From Streptomyces sp. NBC_00390 (lineage in GTDB: Bacteria > Actinomycetota > Actinomycetes > Streptomycetales > Streptomycetaceae): DNA of 64,000 nucleotides. Positions 34,468-45,700 of the stretch are shown here, in pieces. The notes below the pieces were generated by a model. That model saw only the letters and a program-made list of their open reading frames with translations, was not told where the DNA came from and searched no databases. Each line of letters starts with the position of its first letter. Within the stretch, counting starts at the first letter, position 1. The position numbers and the translations under genes are program-made. The stretch lies in NCBI RefSeq assembly GCF_036057275.1, contig NZ_CP107945.1, forward strand, positions 7,254,001 to 7,318,000. The letters are read 5' to 3'.

Positions 34468-34635
34468 GTGCTCCGCCCCCCGTCGCGTCATGCTGAGCGA
34501 AGCCTACGCCCGGGTGTTCTGCGCGTCCGCGCCGGATCAGGAAGACGGCGTCCAGGACCACGCGCCCTGCCGGATGAGCAGCTGACTCCTCCTAAGCTGC
34601 CATCCGGCACCGGCCTCGACCCAGGAGCGCGCATC

Positions 34636-35178
34636 ATGTACGACCCCGCCCAGAAGCCCCCGTATCCCGACGCCCTGCGACCGGACGACGCACCCGCACC
34701 GCACGCACTGCTCGCGCCCGTGATCGGGCTGCTGGGTACCTGGGCCGGCCGGGGCCGGGGCGGATATCCCACGCTCGACGAGGAGTTCACGTACGCGCAG
34801 GAGGTCACCTTCAGCCACGACGGGCGGCCTTTCCTCCACTACGAGGCGCGCGCCTGGCTGCTCGACGCGGACGGCAGCCCGCTGCGGCCGTCGGCCCGGG
34901 AGAGCGGCTGGTGGCGGCTCCAACCCGACGGACGTGTGGAGGCATTGATCACCCAGCCCACCGGCATCGGGGAGATCCTGGTCGGCAGTGCCGACGCCGG
35001 CACGGTTGACCTCACCACCCACGAGGTGGCTCTCACTCCCACGGCCAAGGAGGTGAACGCCACCCGCCGCCGTTACACCGTGACGGACGAGAACACGCTC
35101 GACTTCATCCACGACCTCGCGGCGGTCGGTCAGCCCCTGCAGCACCATCTTTCCGCACGGCTTCGACGGAATCCCTGA
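34636..35178 (+). CDS. nitrobindin-like heme-binding beta-barrel protein
   Basis: 180 residues from the ATG at 34636 with AGGAG eight bases upstream. LLGTWAGRGRGGYP is the family signature, and the C-terminal LQHHLSARLRR carries the His expected to bind heme. The antiparallel-strand pattern between fits the FABP-like (DUF1794) barrel. Bacterial and plant nitrobindins bind ferric heme and isomerise peroxynitrite or bind NO. The gene stands alone, divergent from the DUF4139 pair and convergent with an SDR. Confidence 0.88.
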   Translation: MYDPAQKPPYPDALRPDDAPAPHALLAPVIGLLGTWAGRGRGGYPTLDEEFTYAQEVTFSHDGRPFLHYEARAWLLDADGSPLRPSARESGWWRLQPDGRVEALITQPTGIGEILVGSADAGTVDLTTHEVALTPTAKEVNATRRRYTVTDENTLDFIHDLAAVGQPLQHHLSARLRRNP

Positions 35179-35192
35179 CCAGGCGTCAGGCG

Positions 35193-36011
35193 TCAGGCGT
35201 GCGGTGCTCGCGGTTCGATCCGGAAGTCGAAGGCGAGCGTGCCGGGGTCGAGGGCGGTCACGCCGCCGTCGACGGTGAGCACGGCTCCGTTGACGAACGA
35301 GGAGGCGGGCGAGAGCAGCCAGGCGACGGCTTCCGCGACCTCGCGCGGCTCCCCGGGACGCCCGGCGGGCAGGACGCGGGTCACCTCCTGGTACGCCGCG
35401 TCGACCCCGCCATCACCCAGCCCCGCCTCGTCCGCGAACCGGCTCATCCGGCGGTCCGCCATGTCGGTGCGCACCCAGCTCGGGCACACCGTGTTGGCGC
35501 GCAGACCCTTGGCCCCGTAGTCGACCGCGAGCGACCGGCAGAGCTGGAGCAGCGCCGCCTTGGAGGTCGCGTAGGCGGCACTGCCCACGCCGCTCAGCAG
35601 GGCGGACACCGAGGCGACCGCGACCACCGCGCCCTGGGCGTCGAGCAGATGCGGGAGCGCGGCGCGCAGCAGATGGAACGGGCCGGTGAGGTTGGTCCGC
35701 ATGACCGCGTCCCAGTCCTCGAGCGTCACTTCGCCCACGCCTCCGCCGCGCCCGATACCGGCGTTGAGGACGAGCCCGTCGAGGCGTCCGTGCGCCGCGA
35801 CGGCCGCGTCGACGAGTGCCCGTACCGCGTCGGGGTCGCCGATGTCGGAGGGGACGGCCAGGGCTCCGGTCTCCTCCGCGACGAGCCGAAGTGGTTCGGG
35901 GCGGCGCCCGGAGATCACCACGTGGTGCCCCGCTTCGTGCAGCAGCCGGGCGGTGGCGGCGCCGATGCCCGTCCCACCGCCGGTCACGAGGTACACGCGC
36001 TGGTCCGCCAT
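35193..36011 (-). CDS. short-chain dehydrogenase/reductase (SDR)
   Basis: 272 residues from the ATG at 36011 (GGAGG ten bases before); an ATG at 36047 with AGGAT is an alternative start. TGGGTGIG (cofactor), LVLNAGIG, VASVSALL and YATSKAAL (YxxxK) define a classical SDR; the C-terminus carries FVNGAVLTVDGG. The substrate cannot be told from sequence. It has no operon partner. Confidence 0.87.
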   Translation of the reverse strand: MADQRVYLVTGGGTGIGAATARLLHEAGHHVVISGRRPEPLRLVAEETGALAVPSDIGDPDAVRALVDAAVAAHGRLDGLVLNAGIGRGGGVGEVTLEDWDAVMRTNLTGPFHLLRAALPHLLDAQGAVVAVASVSALLSGVGSAAYATSKAALLQLCRSLAVDYGAKGLRANTVCPSWVRTDMADRRMSRFADEAGLGDGGVDAAYQEVTRVLPAGRPGEPREVAEAVAWLLSPASSFVNGAVLTVDGGVTALDPGTLAFDFRIEPRAPHA

Positions 36012-36229
36012 GGTCGTCGTGCCTCCGTCGTCGTCAGAAGTCGTCATGATCCTATGCACCGCAACGACGGCAGCCTCCGATGGACTACGGCGTCTGTCCG
36101 GTCGGCCGGTCGGCGTAGTCCTCCACAGGGCCTCGTCCGCGCGAAGGCCGCCCGGGCGGACGGGGGCGTGGCGGGTCGATGAGAATCAGCATCGCTTCGG
36201 GTTCGGGCCGTCAGCGTGGTCGTCCGTGT

Positions 36230-36374
36230 CAACTGCCCGTCGGCTTGCAGCGGTGACCAGAACCAGGGGGATCTCCCGGGCCGTCGCGGTGCGGTAGGCC
36301 GCGTACGAAGGCATCGCGGCCACCACCGTCGGCCACAGGCGGGCCGACTCGGCCGTCGTGGCCGGCCGGGCAGT
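36230..36374 (-). pseudogene. C-terminal remnant of a DUF385/F420-type nitroreductase gene
   Basis: The minus strand from 36374 to about 36230 reads ATARPATTAESARLWPTVVAA, then MPSYAAYRTATAREIPLVLV. This is the C-terminal helix and last strand of deazaflavin-dependent nitroreductase family proteins (usual form LWP-x-V-x-A-x-x-P-x-Y-x-x-Y-x-x-x-T-x-R-x-IP-V-V). Codons further 5' (above 36375) do not continue the family; that DNA belongs to the HxlR remnant on the other strand. Confidence 0.6.
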
Positions 36375-36632
36375 CGCCGGGTCTCGGAGCTCAAGGTCCC
36401 GCTGCGTGGCGTCACGGCCAAGTCGCTGACCCAGTCCCTGCGCAGGCTGGAGCGGGACGGTTTCGTCGTCCGGGAGGAGTACGAGGGCACCGAGCGCCGT
36501 GTCGAGTACACCCTGACCCCGCTCGGCCTGGGCCTGCTGGGCCCGCTGGACGCAGCCTGCGAGTGGACGCGAGAGCACTGGGACGAGCTGATCGACGCGC
36601 AGGAGGCGAGCCTTTCGGGGGGGAGCGGCTGA
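36375..36632 (+). pseudogene. C-terminal remnant of an HxlR-type regulator gene
   Basis: The plus strand from 36375 reads RRVSELKVPLRGVTAKSLTQ, then SLRRLERDGFVVREE, RRVEYTLTPLGLGLLGPL and EHWDELIDAQ. This is the recognition helix, wing and C-terminal helix of an HxlR-family winged-helix protein. The first 35-40 residues, including the paired Cys region, are missing, and the upstream frame is unrelated. It abuts the nitroreductase remnant exactly. The rest of the 741-base interval 36012-36752 shows no gene. Confidence 0.65.
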
Positions 36633-36752
36633 CCTGGATCGGTCCAAGGCACAGACGCGACACGTGTGGTGGGGCCTCGGCCCGGCTCGGCCAGGGCCGC
36701 TTCGGCCTGTGACTGCGGCGAGGTCACCGCCGAGTGACCCGGTGAGCCCCCT

Positions 36753-39700
36753 TCAGTTCCGCAGGTGCGGGTCGGCGGGCGGGCGGTCCATGGCGACGGC
36801 GTGCCCGAACAGGTGCAGGGGCCCCGCCTCCACGCCCGCGGCCTCCATCTCCCTCCAGTGGGCGAGGGCGAGCGGGCCGTCCACCAGGCCGTGCACCAAC
36901 GGGAGCCCGGGGCGAGCGGCACGCAGCAGCGATTCGAGGCGGCAGGAGGCGATCGTGCCGGGCAGCCAGGACTGCGCCGCGTACCCTGCCGCCGCGGCGG
37001 GCGGGAGCCCCTCTGCGATCCGCCGCTCGGCGTCACCGATCGCGAGCAGGCCGCCGCCCACGATCAGCACATCGCGGCGCTCCCGCATCCGGCCCAAGGC
37101 CTTCGCTGTGTCGAAGCAGTGGGGGAACGAGTCGTCGACGACGATCGCACCGGGCCGCAGCCGCTCCACGTCGAGCACCGAGTCGCCGCCGCTGACCGCG
37201 GTGACGACGAGACCGGCCTCGTACACGACGGCCGGCAGCGCCGGATCGGACTCGTGCACCTCCACGGCCGTGGCCAGACCGCGATCGAGCAGCCCCTCGG
37301 CGAGCTCCTTGAGGCGCGGTTCACTGCCCGCGACGTCGCACAGGACCAGCCGTGCGGGCGGCCTCTGGGCGAGGGTCAGGAGCAGTTCGAGCGAGGACCT
37401 TCCGATGGAGCCGAGGCCGACCACCGCGACGGCGAGCTCGTCGAGCTCACGGCCGGATGCCTCGAGCGCGGCATGGACGGTCTTGACCACTGACACAGTG
37501 GTCGCCGCATGACCGGTGGTGACGGCAGCCTGCGTGTCGGTCTCCCGAAGGACCCCGAAGCCGTAGCCGGTGAGCGCGGGAATCATCCCGGCGAGCGAGA
37601 CGCAGCGGGCGCCCAGGGAAGCGGCGTACTCCACGGCCCGGGCGGTACGCCCGGCGAGGTCGGGCGTGGCCGGGAGTTCATCGGCGAACAGCGGCAGGCA
37701 GACGAATCCGGAACGGCCCAGTGGCGTGCTGATCACCTCGACCAGACGCGGGCGCCCGTCGGGGAAGAGCAGATCCCGCAGTTGCTCACGGGACGGTTCA
37801 AGTGATGCTCCCGTCAGAGGTCCCGCGAGTGAGGCGAGGTACGCCGGTGCGGGGAGGTAGCCCACGAGAGCGGCGTCCACCGTGCCTGCCGTGGCGGCCG
37901 TGCCGACCGGAGGCATCGCGTCCGCGGCCTCGGCGAGCTGGTCGCGCAGCGCACGCGTGAACCTCTCGAAGGCCGCCTCCGTGAAGCCCGCCGCTGAGGC
38001 GCGAAGGACCACCCGCAGGCCCTCGGCCCCGACCGGGCGCACCGCAAGGAACGTGTCGGTGCCCACCGGCGGCGGGGCAAGTTCCGGATCGCTGTCGTCC
38101 CATGTGAGGCTCAACGTGTCTCCGCTCAGCGGCCCGAGAGCGGAGAAGTCGAGGAAGGTGAAGAGGAACTGCACGGCCGGGGGCAGACCCCCCTCCGCCC
38201 GGGTGGCCTCGCCGCCATGGGTACGTGCGTCCGCCGCCTCGGCAGCGATTCGCCGCAGGTCGTCGGCGAAGGACCGGCCTGACACCTCCGCGCCGGGCAG
38301 CGCGCCCGGCCTCAGGGGTACGGCCGTGGCGAAGGGACCGAAGACGAGGTGCGCGTCGGGCAGGGCGTGGTCGCGTCCGGTGACGGCCAGGCCGAGAATC
38401 AGATCGTCCTGCCCGGTGAACTCGGCCAGCGTCCGGTGGTACGCGGTGAGCAGGGGGGCGAAGAGCGTCGTGCCCGCCTCGGCGGCGACCCGGCGCAATG
38501 CCGCGACCCGGCCGGTGTCCAGGGTGAACCCGGTGGACCGGTACGGCGGCGGTACGAGATCCCCACCGGCCTTCGCTGACTCGACGCCCCGGCCGAGCGC
38601 CGGGCGGTGGTACGGGGCGTTCAGGCGGGCCTGCCGCGCCTCGGTCTCCGGCCCGCCGGGTGCGGCCACCGGACGCTCCAGCAGGGCCACATGATCGCGG
38701 AACGTGCTGCGCGGCAGAGGGAGTTCGGCGGACTCGCCCCGTACGAGACGGTCGTAGGCGGCGAGCAGTTCACGGCCGAGGAGCGCCACGCTGTACCCGT
38801 CGCCGATCAGGTGATGGGCGTGGACGACCAGCAGGTGCTCGTCGGGGGCCAGGGTGAGCAGCCGAAGGCGCAGCAGCGGCCACGCCCACGGCTCTAGGCG
38901 GCGCTCACGCTCCTCGGCGATCCGCAGCGGCACCAGACCGGGGTCCGTCACCGTCTCGAAGTCGACCGGGAGCCGCAGGGAGGGCGGGAGTTCCTGCTGG
39001 ACCGGCGGCCGCGCGCCGGCGGGGAAGACGGTCCGCAGCATGGGGTGGCGTACGACGCAGGAGTCGACCGCGCGCTGGAACAGGTCGGGCCGGAGAGGAC
39101 CGTGCACCCGCAGACAGGCCAGCCATGCCGAGGCAGCGTCCGGCGAGATTGTTTCGGCGAGCAGGAAGCCACGCTGGCTGGGCGTGAGCGGGAACGGAGT
39201 GGGGACGGCGCTGTCCGCATGGACCGGACCGACGGTGCTCTCCGGGCCGACCACGCGGCTCTCGTCGTCCGCCGGGGTGCTGTCCACCGCGGCGGCGAGT
39301 GCGGCGAGCGTGCCGTGCTCGTAGATGACGGTGGGCCTGGGCAGCACCGGGATCTCGTCCCGGAGCCGTGCGAACACCTGGAGGACGAGAAGGGAGTCCC
39401 CGCCGAGTGAGAAGAAATCGTCCTCCCGGCTGATCCGTGGGACGTCGAGGAGTTCGGACCAGATCCGGGCCAGGAGGATCTCGGTCGGCGTCACAGGGGG
39501 TGTCCTGCGGACATCGCCCTGTGCGGCGCAAGAGGCGGGCCCCGGAGTGTCGGCAGAGGGCGACCGGGGCGCGGGTACGGCGAGGCCGCTGCGGTCGATC
39601 TTGCCGGTACCGGTCAGGGGCAGTGCGTCGACGGTGTGGATCCGTGACGGGAGCATGTATCCCGGCAGGGTGCGGGTCAGGTGGGCCCGCAGGGCCGTGG

Positions 39701-42700
39701 GCTCCGGTGCCGGGTCGCCGAGGCGGCATTCGACGAAGGCGATCAGCCGGTCGTCGCGGTGGACGACGGCGGCGCGGACGACAGCGGGATGAGTCTCCAA
39801 CACCGCCTCGATCTCGCCCGGTTCGACCCGGTACCCGCGAATCTTCACCTGGTCGTCGAGGCGCCCGAGGAACTCAAGTACCCCGTCCGGGCGGCTGCGG
39901 ACCCGGTCCCCGCTGCGGTACCAGCGGCGTCCGCCGCGCTCGGTGAACGCGGCGGCCGTCAGCTCCGGCTCACCGAGATAGCCGGGGGTGAGACCGGTCC
40001 CGGAAATGAGGAGTTCGCCGGACTCGCCCGGGGCGCAGCGGCGCCCGTCCGCAGCCACCACCTCGACCTCCGTACCGGTGAGGGGGCGGCCGATCGGCAG
40101 CGTGCGTACGTCGTCGGCGGGGCGGCCTTCGACGAGGTGGCAGGTCGCGTTGATGGTGGCCTCGGTGGGCCCGTACAGATTGGCGATGCGGTGACCGGGG
40201 CCGAACAGGTCGTACCAGCGGCGGACATGGGCGGCCGAGAGCGCCTCGCCGCCGACGTGGATCCAGCGCAACGCCGACAGATCCGGCAGCGGCGCTCCCT
40301 CCCGTACACGTGTCTCCGCCGCCTCCAGCAGCCGGGACCACAGCGTCGGCACCGAACTCCACACGGAGATCCTGGCCTTCTCGACCCGGTCAAGCAACGC
40401 CTCGGGGTCCCGGACCAGATGCCAGGGCACGGTGACCACGGTGGCGCCGACGAGCAGCGGCGCGAGGAGTTGGCGCACCGAGGCGTCGAAGCACACGGAG
40501 GCGGTCTGGGCGAGCCGGTCGCCTCGGTGGTACCCGAACGTGGCCAGAGCCCAGTCCAGGTAGTTCGCCATCGACCGGTGAGTGATCGGCACCGCCTTCG
40601 GGCGCCCCGTGGAACCCGAGGTGAAGATCACGTACGCGAGAGATCCCGGGACGGTGGCGGCTTCCGCGTCGACATGGCAGGGAGCAGGTGACGGGTCGTC
40701 GACGAGGACGAGAGAGACCGGGGCGGCCTCGGCGAGTGCGGCAGCCTGCGCGCGGGTGGCGGCGTGGCAGACGAGTGTCCGCGCACCGGACCGTGCCAGC
40801 TGGTCGGCCAGGCGCGCCGGAGGGTGAGTGGCGTCCAGGGGGACCCAGCCCGCCCCGGCCCGGAGGATGCCGACGACTCCGGCCACGGTGTCGGCGCCCG
40901 GCTCGGTCAGCAGTCCCACCAGGTCGCCGCCGGTGACGCCGGAGGCACGCAGCCCGGCGGCCAGGGCGGCGGACGCGCGGTCGAGTTCGGCGTACGTGAT
41001 CGTGGCCTCGCCGGTGTCGACGGCGACTGCGTCGGGGGTCGCGCGGAACTGGGCACACAGGCGCGCCACGATGCCGGATCGTGCCTGTGCCTGTGGATCG
41101 GCCTGTGTCTCGGTCCGTGCCTGAGGGACGGTGGACGAGGCGAGTTCGGTCAGTTCGGCGAGGTGTTCCCGGGCCAGCCGGTCCACGGTGGTCCGGTCGA
41201 ACAGCCGGGCAGGGAAGTTCCAGGAGAAGCGCAACGTCCCGTCGGACTCCCAGCACAACAGGCTCAGCCGGGTGGCTGCGGAAGCGGTTCCGGCAGCGGT
41301 CGGCCGGACCTCCACGGGACAGTGCGGATCCACCGAAACCGGAAAGCGCGAGAGACTGAACGACGCGGGGCTGACCGTACGCGGCCCGGCGCCGCCCGAG
41401 GGCAGGAGCCGGGCGAGGTCCAGGCTGGTGAGCCGGGCGTGCCTCTCGTTCGACAGCCAGGCGTCCCGCAGCCGTACGGCAAGGGCGTGGACCGGCTCGT
41501 CCGGGTCCACCGAGGCGAAGAGGGGCAGGGTGTCGGCCAGCGGCCCGACCAGCCGGTCGATGCCGGGCAGCCGGGTCTCGCGCCTGGCCCGGGCGACGTT
41601 GACGGCAACGTCACGCCGCCCGCTCCACCGGGACAGACACCGCGCGTACGCGGCGAGCAGCAGATGGAACAACGAGACGCCGTGAGCTGCCGCCACGTTG
41701 CGCAACGCGTCCGAGAGCTCCGGATCGGTGGCGGCCTGATGGGCGAGGAGCGGGGGTGCGGGCACCCCTCGCGGATCACCGTCGTAGGGCAGCTGGAGCG
41801 GCTCGTCGATGTCGGCGAGCGCAGCGCGCCAGTACGCCTGGTCCTCGGCGAAAGCGGCATCCGATCGCTCCGCCCGGAGGTGTGCGGCGTAGGCGGAGAA
41901 GCTGGTTCCGAGGGGTGCGAGGTCCGGCGTTCGCCCCTCGGACAGCGCGGTGTAGACCGTCCACAGCTCCTCACCGACGATGTTCAGGCTGAAGCCGTCG
42001 GCGGCGGCGTGGTGGACCACCAGGACGAGATGGGCGGGGCCCGTCGTGGTACGGGCGAGCACCGCGCGTACCGGCGCCTCGGCGGCGAGGTCGAACGGGC
42101 GGTTGCACAGTGCCTCTTCGAGGGCTTCCAGCTCCTCGTCGTCCGCGCGTACGCCGGGCAGGTCGCGGACCTCGTACCAGGCGGGCACCGGGCCCTGGCC
42201 GGGTGCGACGGCGGCCTGTTCGGGCCTGCCTGCGTCGCTCCCGGGGTGGAAGCGGATCCGGAGCATCGGGTGGCGGTCGACGAGACGTCCGAGCGCCTGC
42301 CCGAGCAGTTCGGCATCGAGCGGGCCGCTGATCGTCTGCCGTACGTAGCCGTAGGGGGTGATGTCCGGCTGAAGCCGGCCCTGGGTGACGAAGGCGAGCT
42401 GCACAGGGGTCAGGGGGAACGGGCTGTCGGCCGGAGCCTCCTGGTGGTGCCTGAGCACCTGACCCGTGTGGGGCTCTTCGGCGTGGAGGTGGGCGGCGAG
42501 CTCGCCCAGAGTCCGGTGTTCGAAGAACAGCGTGATCGGCAGTGACCGGTCCAGCTCCTTCTCCAGGCGCTTGACGAGATCGACGGCCGTGAGCGAATCA
42601 AGGCCCATGGCAAGGAAGGGCTCGTCGACACCGAGGTCGTCCGCGGCGCGCTGGAGCGACACGGCAAGCAGCCGCCGCAGAACGGCCGTAACGCCGTCCG

Positions 42701-45700
42701 CCTCCCCGGTGGTACGCCCCGCGGCGCCGGCTGTGGGCGAGGGAGTGGGTGCAGACGGGCGGGCCGCTGCTCCGGAGGCGTTCGCGGCGGTGGCCGCCGC
42801 GGGGGCGGGTGCAGGTACCGGTACGGTGCGAGCTGTCGCCGACGGGCGCGGCGCGGAGCCCGAGTCCGGGTCGGCGACGAGGAGTTGGGCGGCGTCGAGG
42901 CCGCAGGCGAGGCGCAGCGCCTCCAGCGCGGCGCCGGTGCCCAGCGGCGCGGGCCCACGGCCGGCGCAGCCGGCCGGCACTTCCGCTCGCGCGGCCAGAC
43001 CCGTCTCGGCGAACGCGGCGAAGTTCAGCGCCTGCCACGGCCGGCCGGCCGCGCGTTCGGCGGCGGCGAACGCGTCGAGGTACGCGTTGCCGGCCGCGTA
43101 GTCGCCGAGTGCTCCTGCCAGGCCCGGCAGGACCGAGGCGACCGAGGAGAACGCCACGCACACCGAGGGGCGCAGGCCGTGCCGCCGCAGTCCGCGCGCC
43201 AGCAGCAGGGTTCCCCGCGTCTTCGCGGCCAGGACCTGCGTCACTTCCTTGGGCGACTTGGACCGCAGTGTGCCGGGGCGCACCACCCCGGCCGCGTGGA
43301 ACAGTCCGTCCAGCCGGGGCAGGTCCGCCATCAGGGCCTCGACGCCGGCCTCGGTCGATACATCGGCCACGCGGTACTCGGCGACGGCCCCGAGCGCCCG
43401 GAGCTCGGACAGCAGCCCGGCGGGCGGCATCGGGGAACGGCCGGTGAGCACCAGTGTCGGCCGGCCGCGATCCGCGAGATCGCGGGCGAGCGCGCCACCC
43501 ATCCCGCCCGCGCCCCCGGTGATCAGATACACGCCGTCGGCCGGCAACTCTGCCGACGCCGACGCCGACGCCGATGTCGACGTCGCGACGGCCTTCACGG
43601 TCCGGCCCAGGCGTCGGTCCGCACGCCAGGCCACGGCGTCCGGCTGTGTTCCTGCCCGCGCGCCGAGTTCGTGGTCGAGCGCGTTCAGCCGCGTGGCGAC
43701 ATCGTCGAGCGAGGACAGGTCGACGCTGTGCGCCACGGTGCCGGACAGCTCCTCGGGCAGCGCGAGGGTCAGCCCGGTGAGCACCGCCTGCGCGGGGCGC
43801 AGGCGCTCGGGCACGACACCCGTGGCATGCACATCCTCGGTGACGACGAGTACGCGGGGCCGGTCCCGCGCGAGCAGGGGCAGCAGATCCAGAAGGCCCG
43901 TCACCAAGCTGTGCTGAACAGCGTCGAACGCGGCCACGCTGTCCGGATCGGGCGCCGGACCGGCGAGCAGCACGGCCACGTCCGGCCGGGGCGCTCCCTC
44001 GGGCAGCAGAGCCCCGGACCGGTACACCGTGACGCCGCGGCCCGTGAGCCGGTCCGTCAGAGCGCGGGACAGCGAGGAGTCCGGACCGGCGAGCATCACC
44101 GTGCGCGGTCCGGTGCCGACGGTCAGCGGCGCGTCGTCCCACACGAAGCGGTGCAGCAGCGGCCGGGGCGCGGGCTCGGGCCAGAACCGTCGGCGCTGGA
44201 AGGCGTAGGTGGGTACGGCGACACGGGCGTGCCCGGCGTCCAGCGCCGTACGGTCCAGCCGCACGCCGCGCTGCCAGAGCCGGCCGGCGGTCTTCAGCAG
44301 GCCCCGCGCACCGTCCCCGTTCCCCGCCGTCAGCGCGACCGCGTCGGATCCCCGAGCGTGTGCCGCGACGACCGCACGGACGGCCCCGCCCAGGGTGGCG
44401 GCGGGACCGAGTTCGACGAACGTGTCGTACCCGTCGTCGAGCAGGCGCTCGACGGCGGCGCCGAAGCGGACCGGCCGCCTCGCGTGCTGCCGCAGATACT
44501 CCGGGTCGAGTGCCGGCTGCCACTCGGTGGTGACCGTGCTCATCAGCGGTGTCACCGGCGGGTGGAGGCGGAGGGTGGCAGCCGCGTCGGCCAGCGGGCC
44601 GAGCGCCGGGCCCATCAGGGGCGAGTGGAACGCCCGGGACACGTCCAGCCGCCGCACCGCCACACCCAGGGCGGTCAGTTCGTCCACGGCACGGTCGACA
44701 GCCTCGGCCGTTCCGGAGATGACCACCTGACGGGTGCTGTTGACCGCGGCCACACCGAGCGCGCCCCGCGAACCGGCCACCAGCGCGGCGACGGTCTCTT
44801 CCCCGCCATGCACCGCGGCCATCGCGCCCGGGGCGCACAGCTCCGCCATCAGACGTCCGCGTTCGGCGGCGAACCGCAGGGCGTCGGCAAGCGTCAGCGT
44901 CCCGGCGACGCAGGCGGCGGCGATCTCACCGACGCTGTGCCCCGCGACGGCGTCCGGCGTGATGCCCCATGCCTTCAGCTGGCGTGCGAGAGCGACCCCG
45001 TACGCGACGAGGATCGGCTGGGCGAGATCGGTCCGGGCGAGCGCGGCGGGAGGGGTGTCGGGATCCAGGCACCAGGCCGCGAGGCTGCGGCCGTCGACCT
45101 CGCCGACCAGGGCGGACGCCTCGTCCAGGACCTCCCGGAAGGCAGGCGCTTGCGAGTACAGGGCGCGGGCCTGTCCGGGACGTTGGGCACCCTGTCCCGG
45201 CAGGAGGAAGACCAACCGTGGCCGCGACCGCATCTCGGTGCCGGGCGGCCGTGCCTCCAGGCGCGCGGCGAGGTCCCCGTCGGCCACGACGGCCAGACGG
45301 TGGGCCCCCTCGTCGCGGGCAGCGGCGACGGCGGCGCAGACGCCTCCTTCGTCGAGCTCCGGGTGCTCGCGCAGATGCCTCGCGAGATCCGCCGCGGCGG
45401 CGCGCAGGCCATCGGCACTGCGCGCCGACAGGGTGAGCAGCCGCACGCCCTCGGACGGGGGCGAAGCGGGCAGCGGCCGGGCGGGCGGCTCTTCGAGGAC
45501 CGCATGGGCGTTGGTACCGCCGAAACCGAACGCGTTGATTCCGGCGGTCAGCGGACCGGGCGCCTCCCAGTCGCACAGCTCGCCGACCACCGCGAAGCCG
45601 GACCCGTCCAGGTCCAGGTTCGCCGCGGGCGGCGTGTGGTGCAGGGACGGGGGCAGCTGTCGGTGCCCGAGCGCCAGCACCACCTTCACCAGGCTCGGCA

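Noticed and set aside
43550..43585. Short GCC-GAC tandem repeat
   Set aside because: It encodes a Ser/Ala linker (STSASASASAE) just before the KR cofactor motif of the synthase and needs no other explanation.
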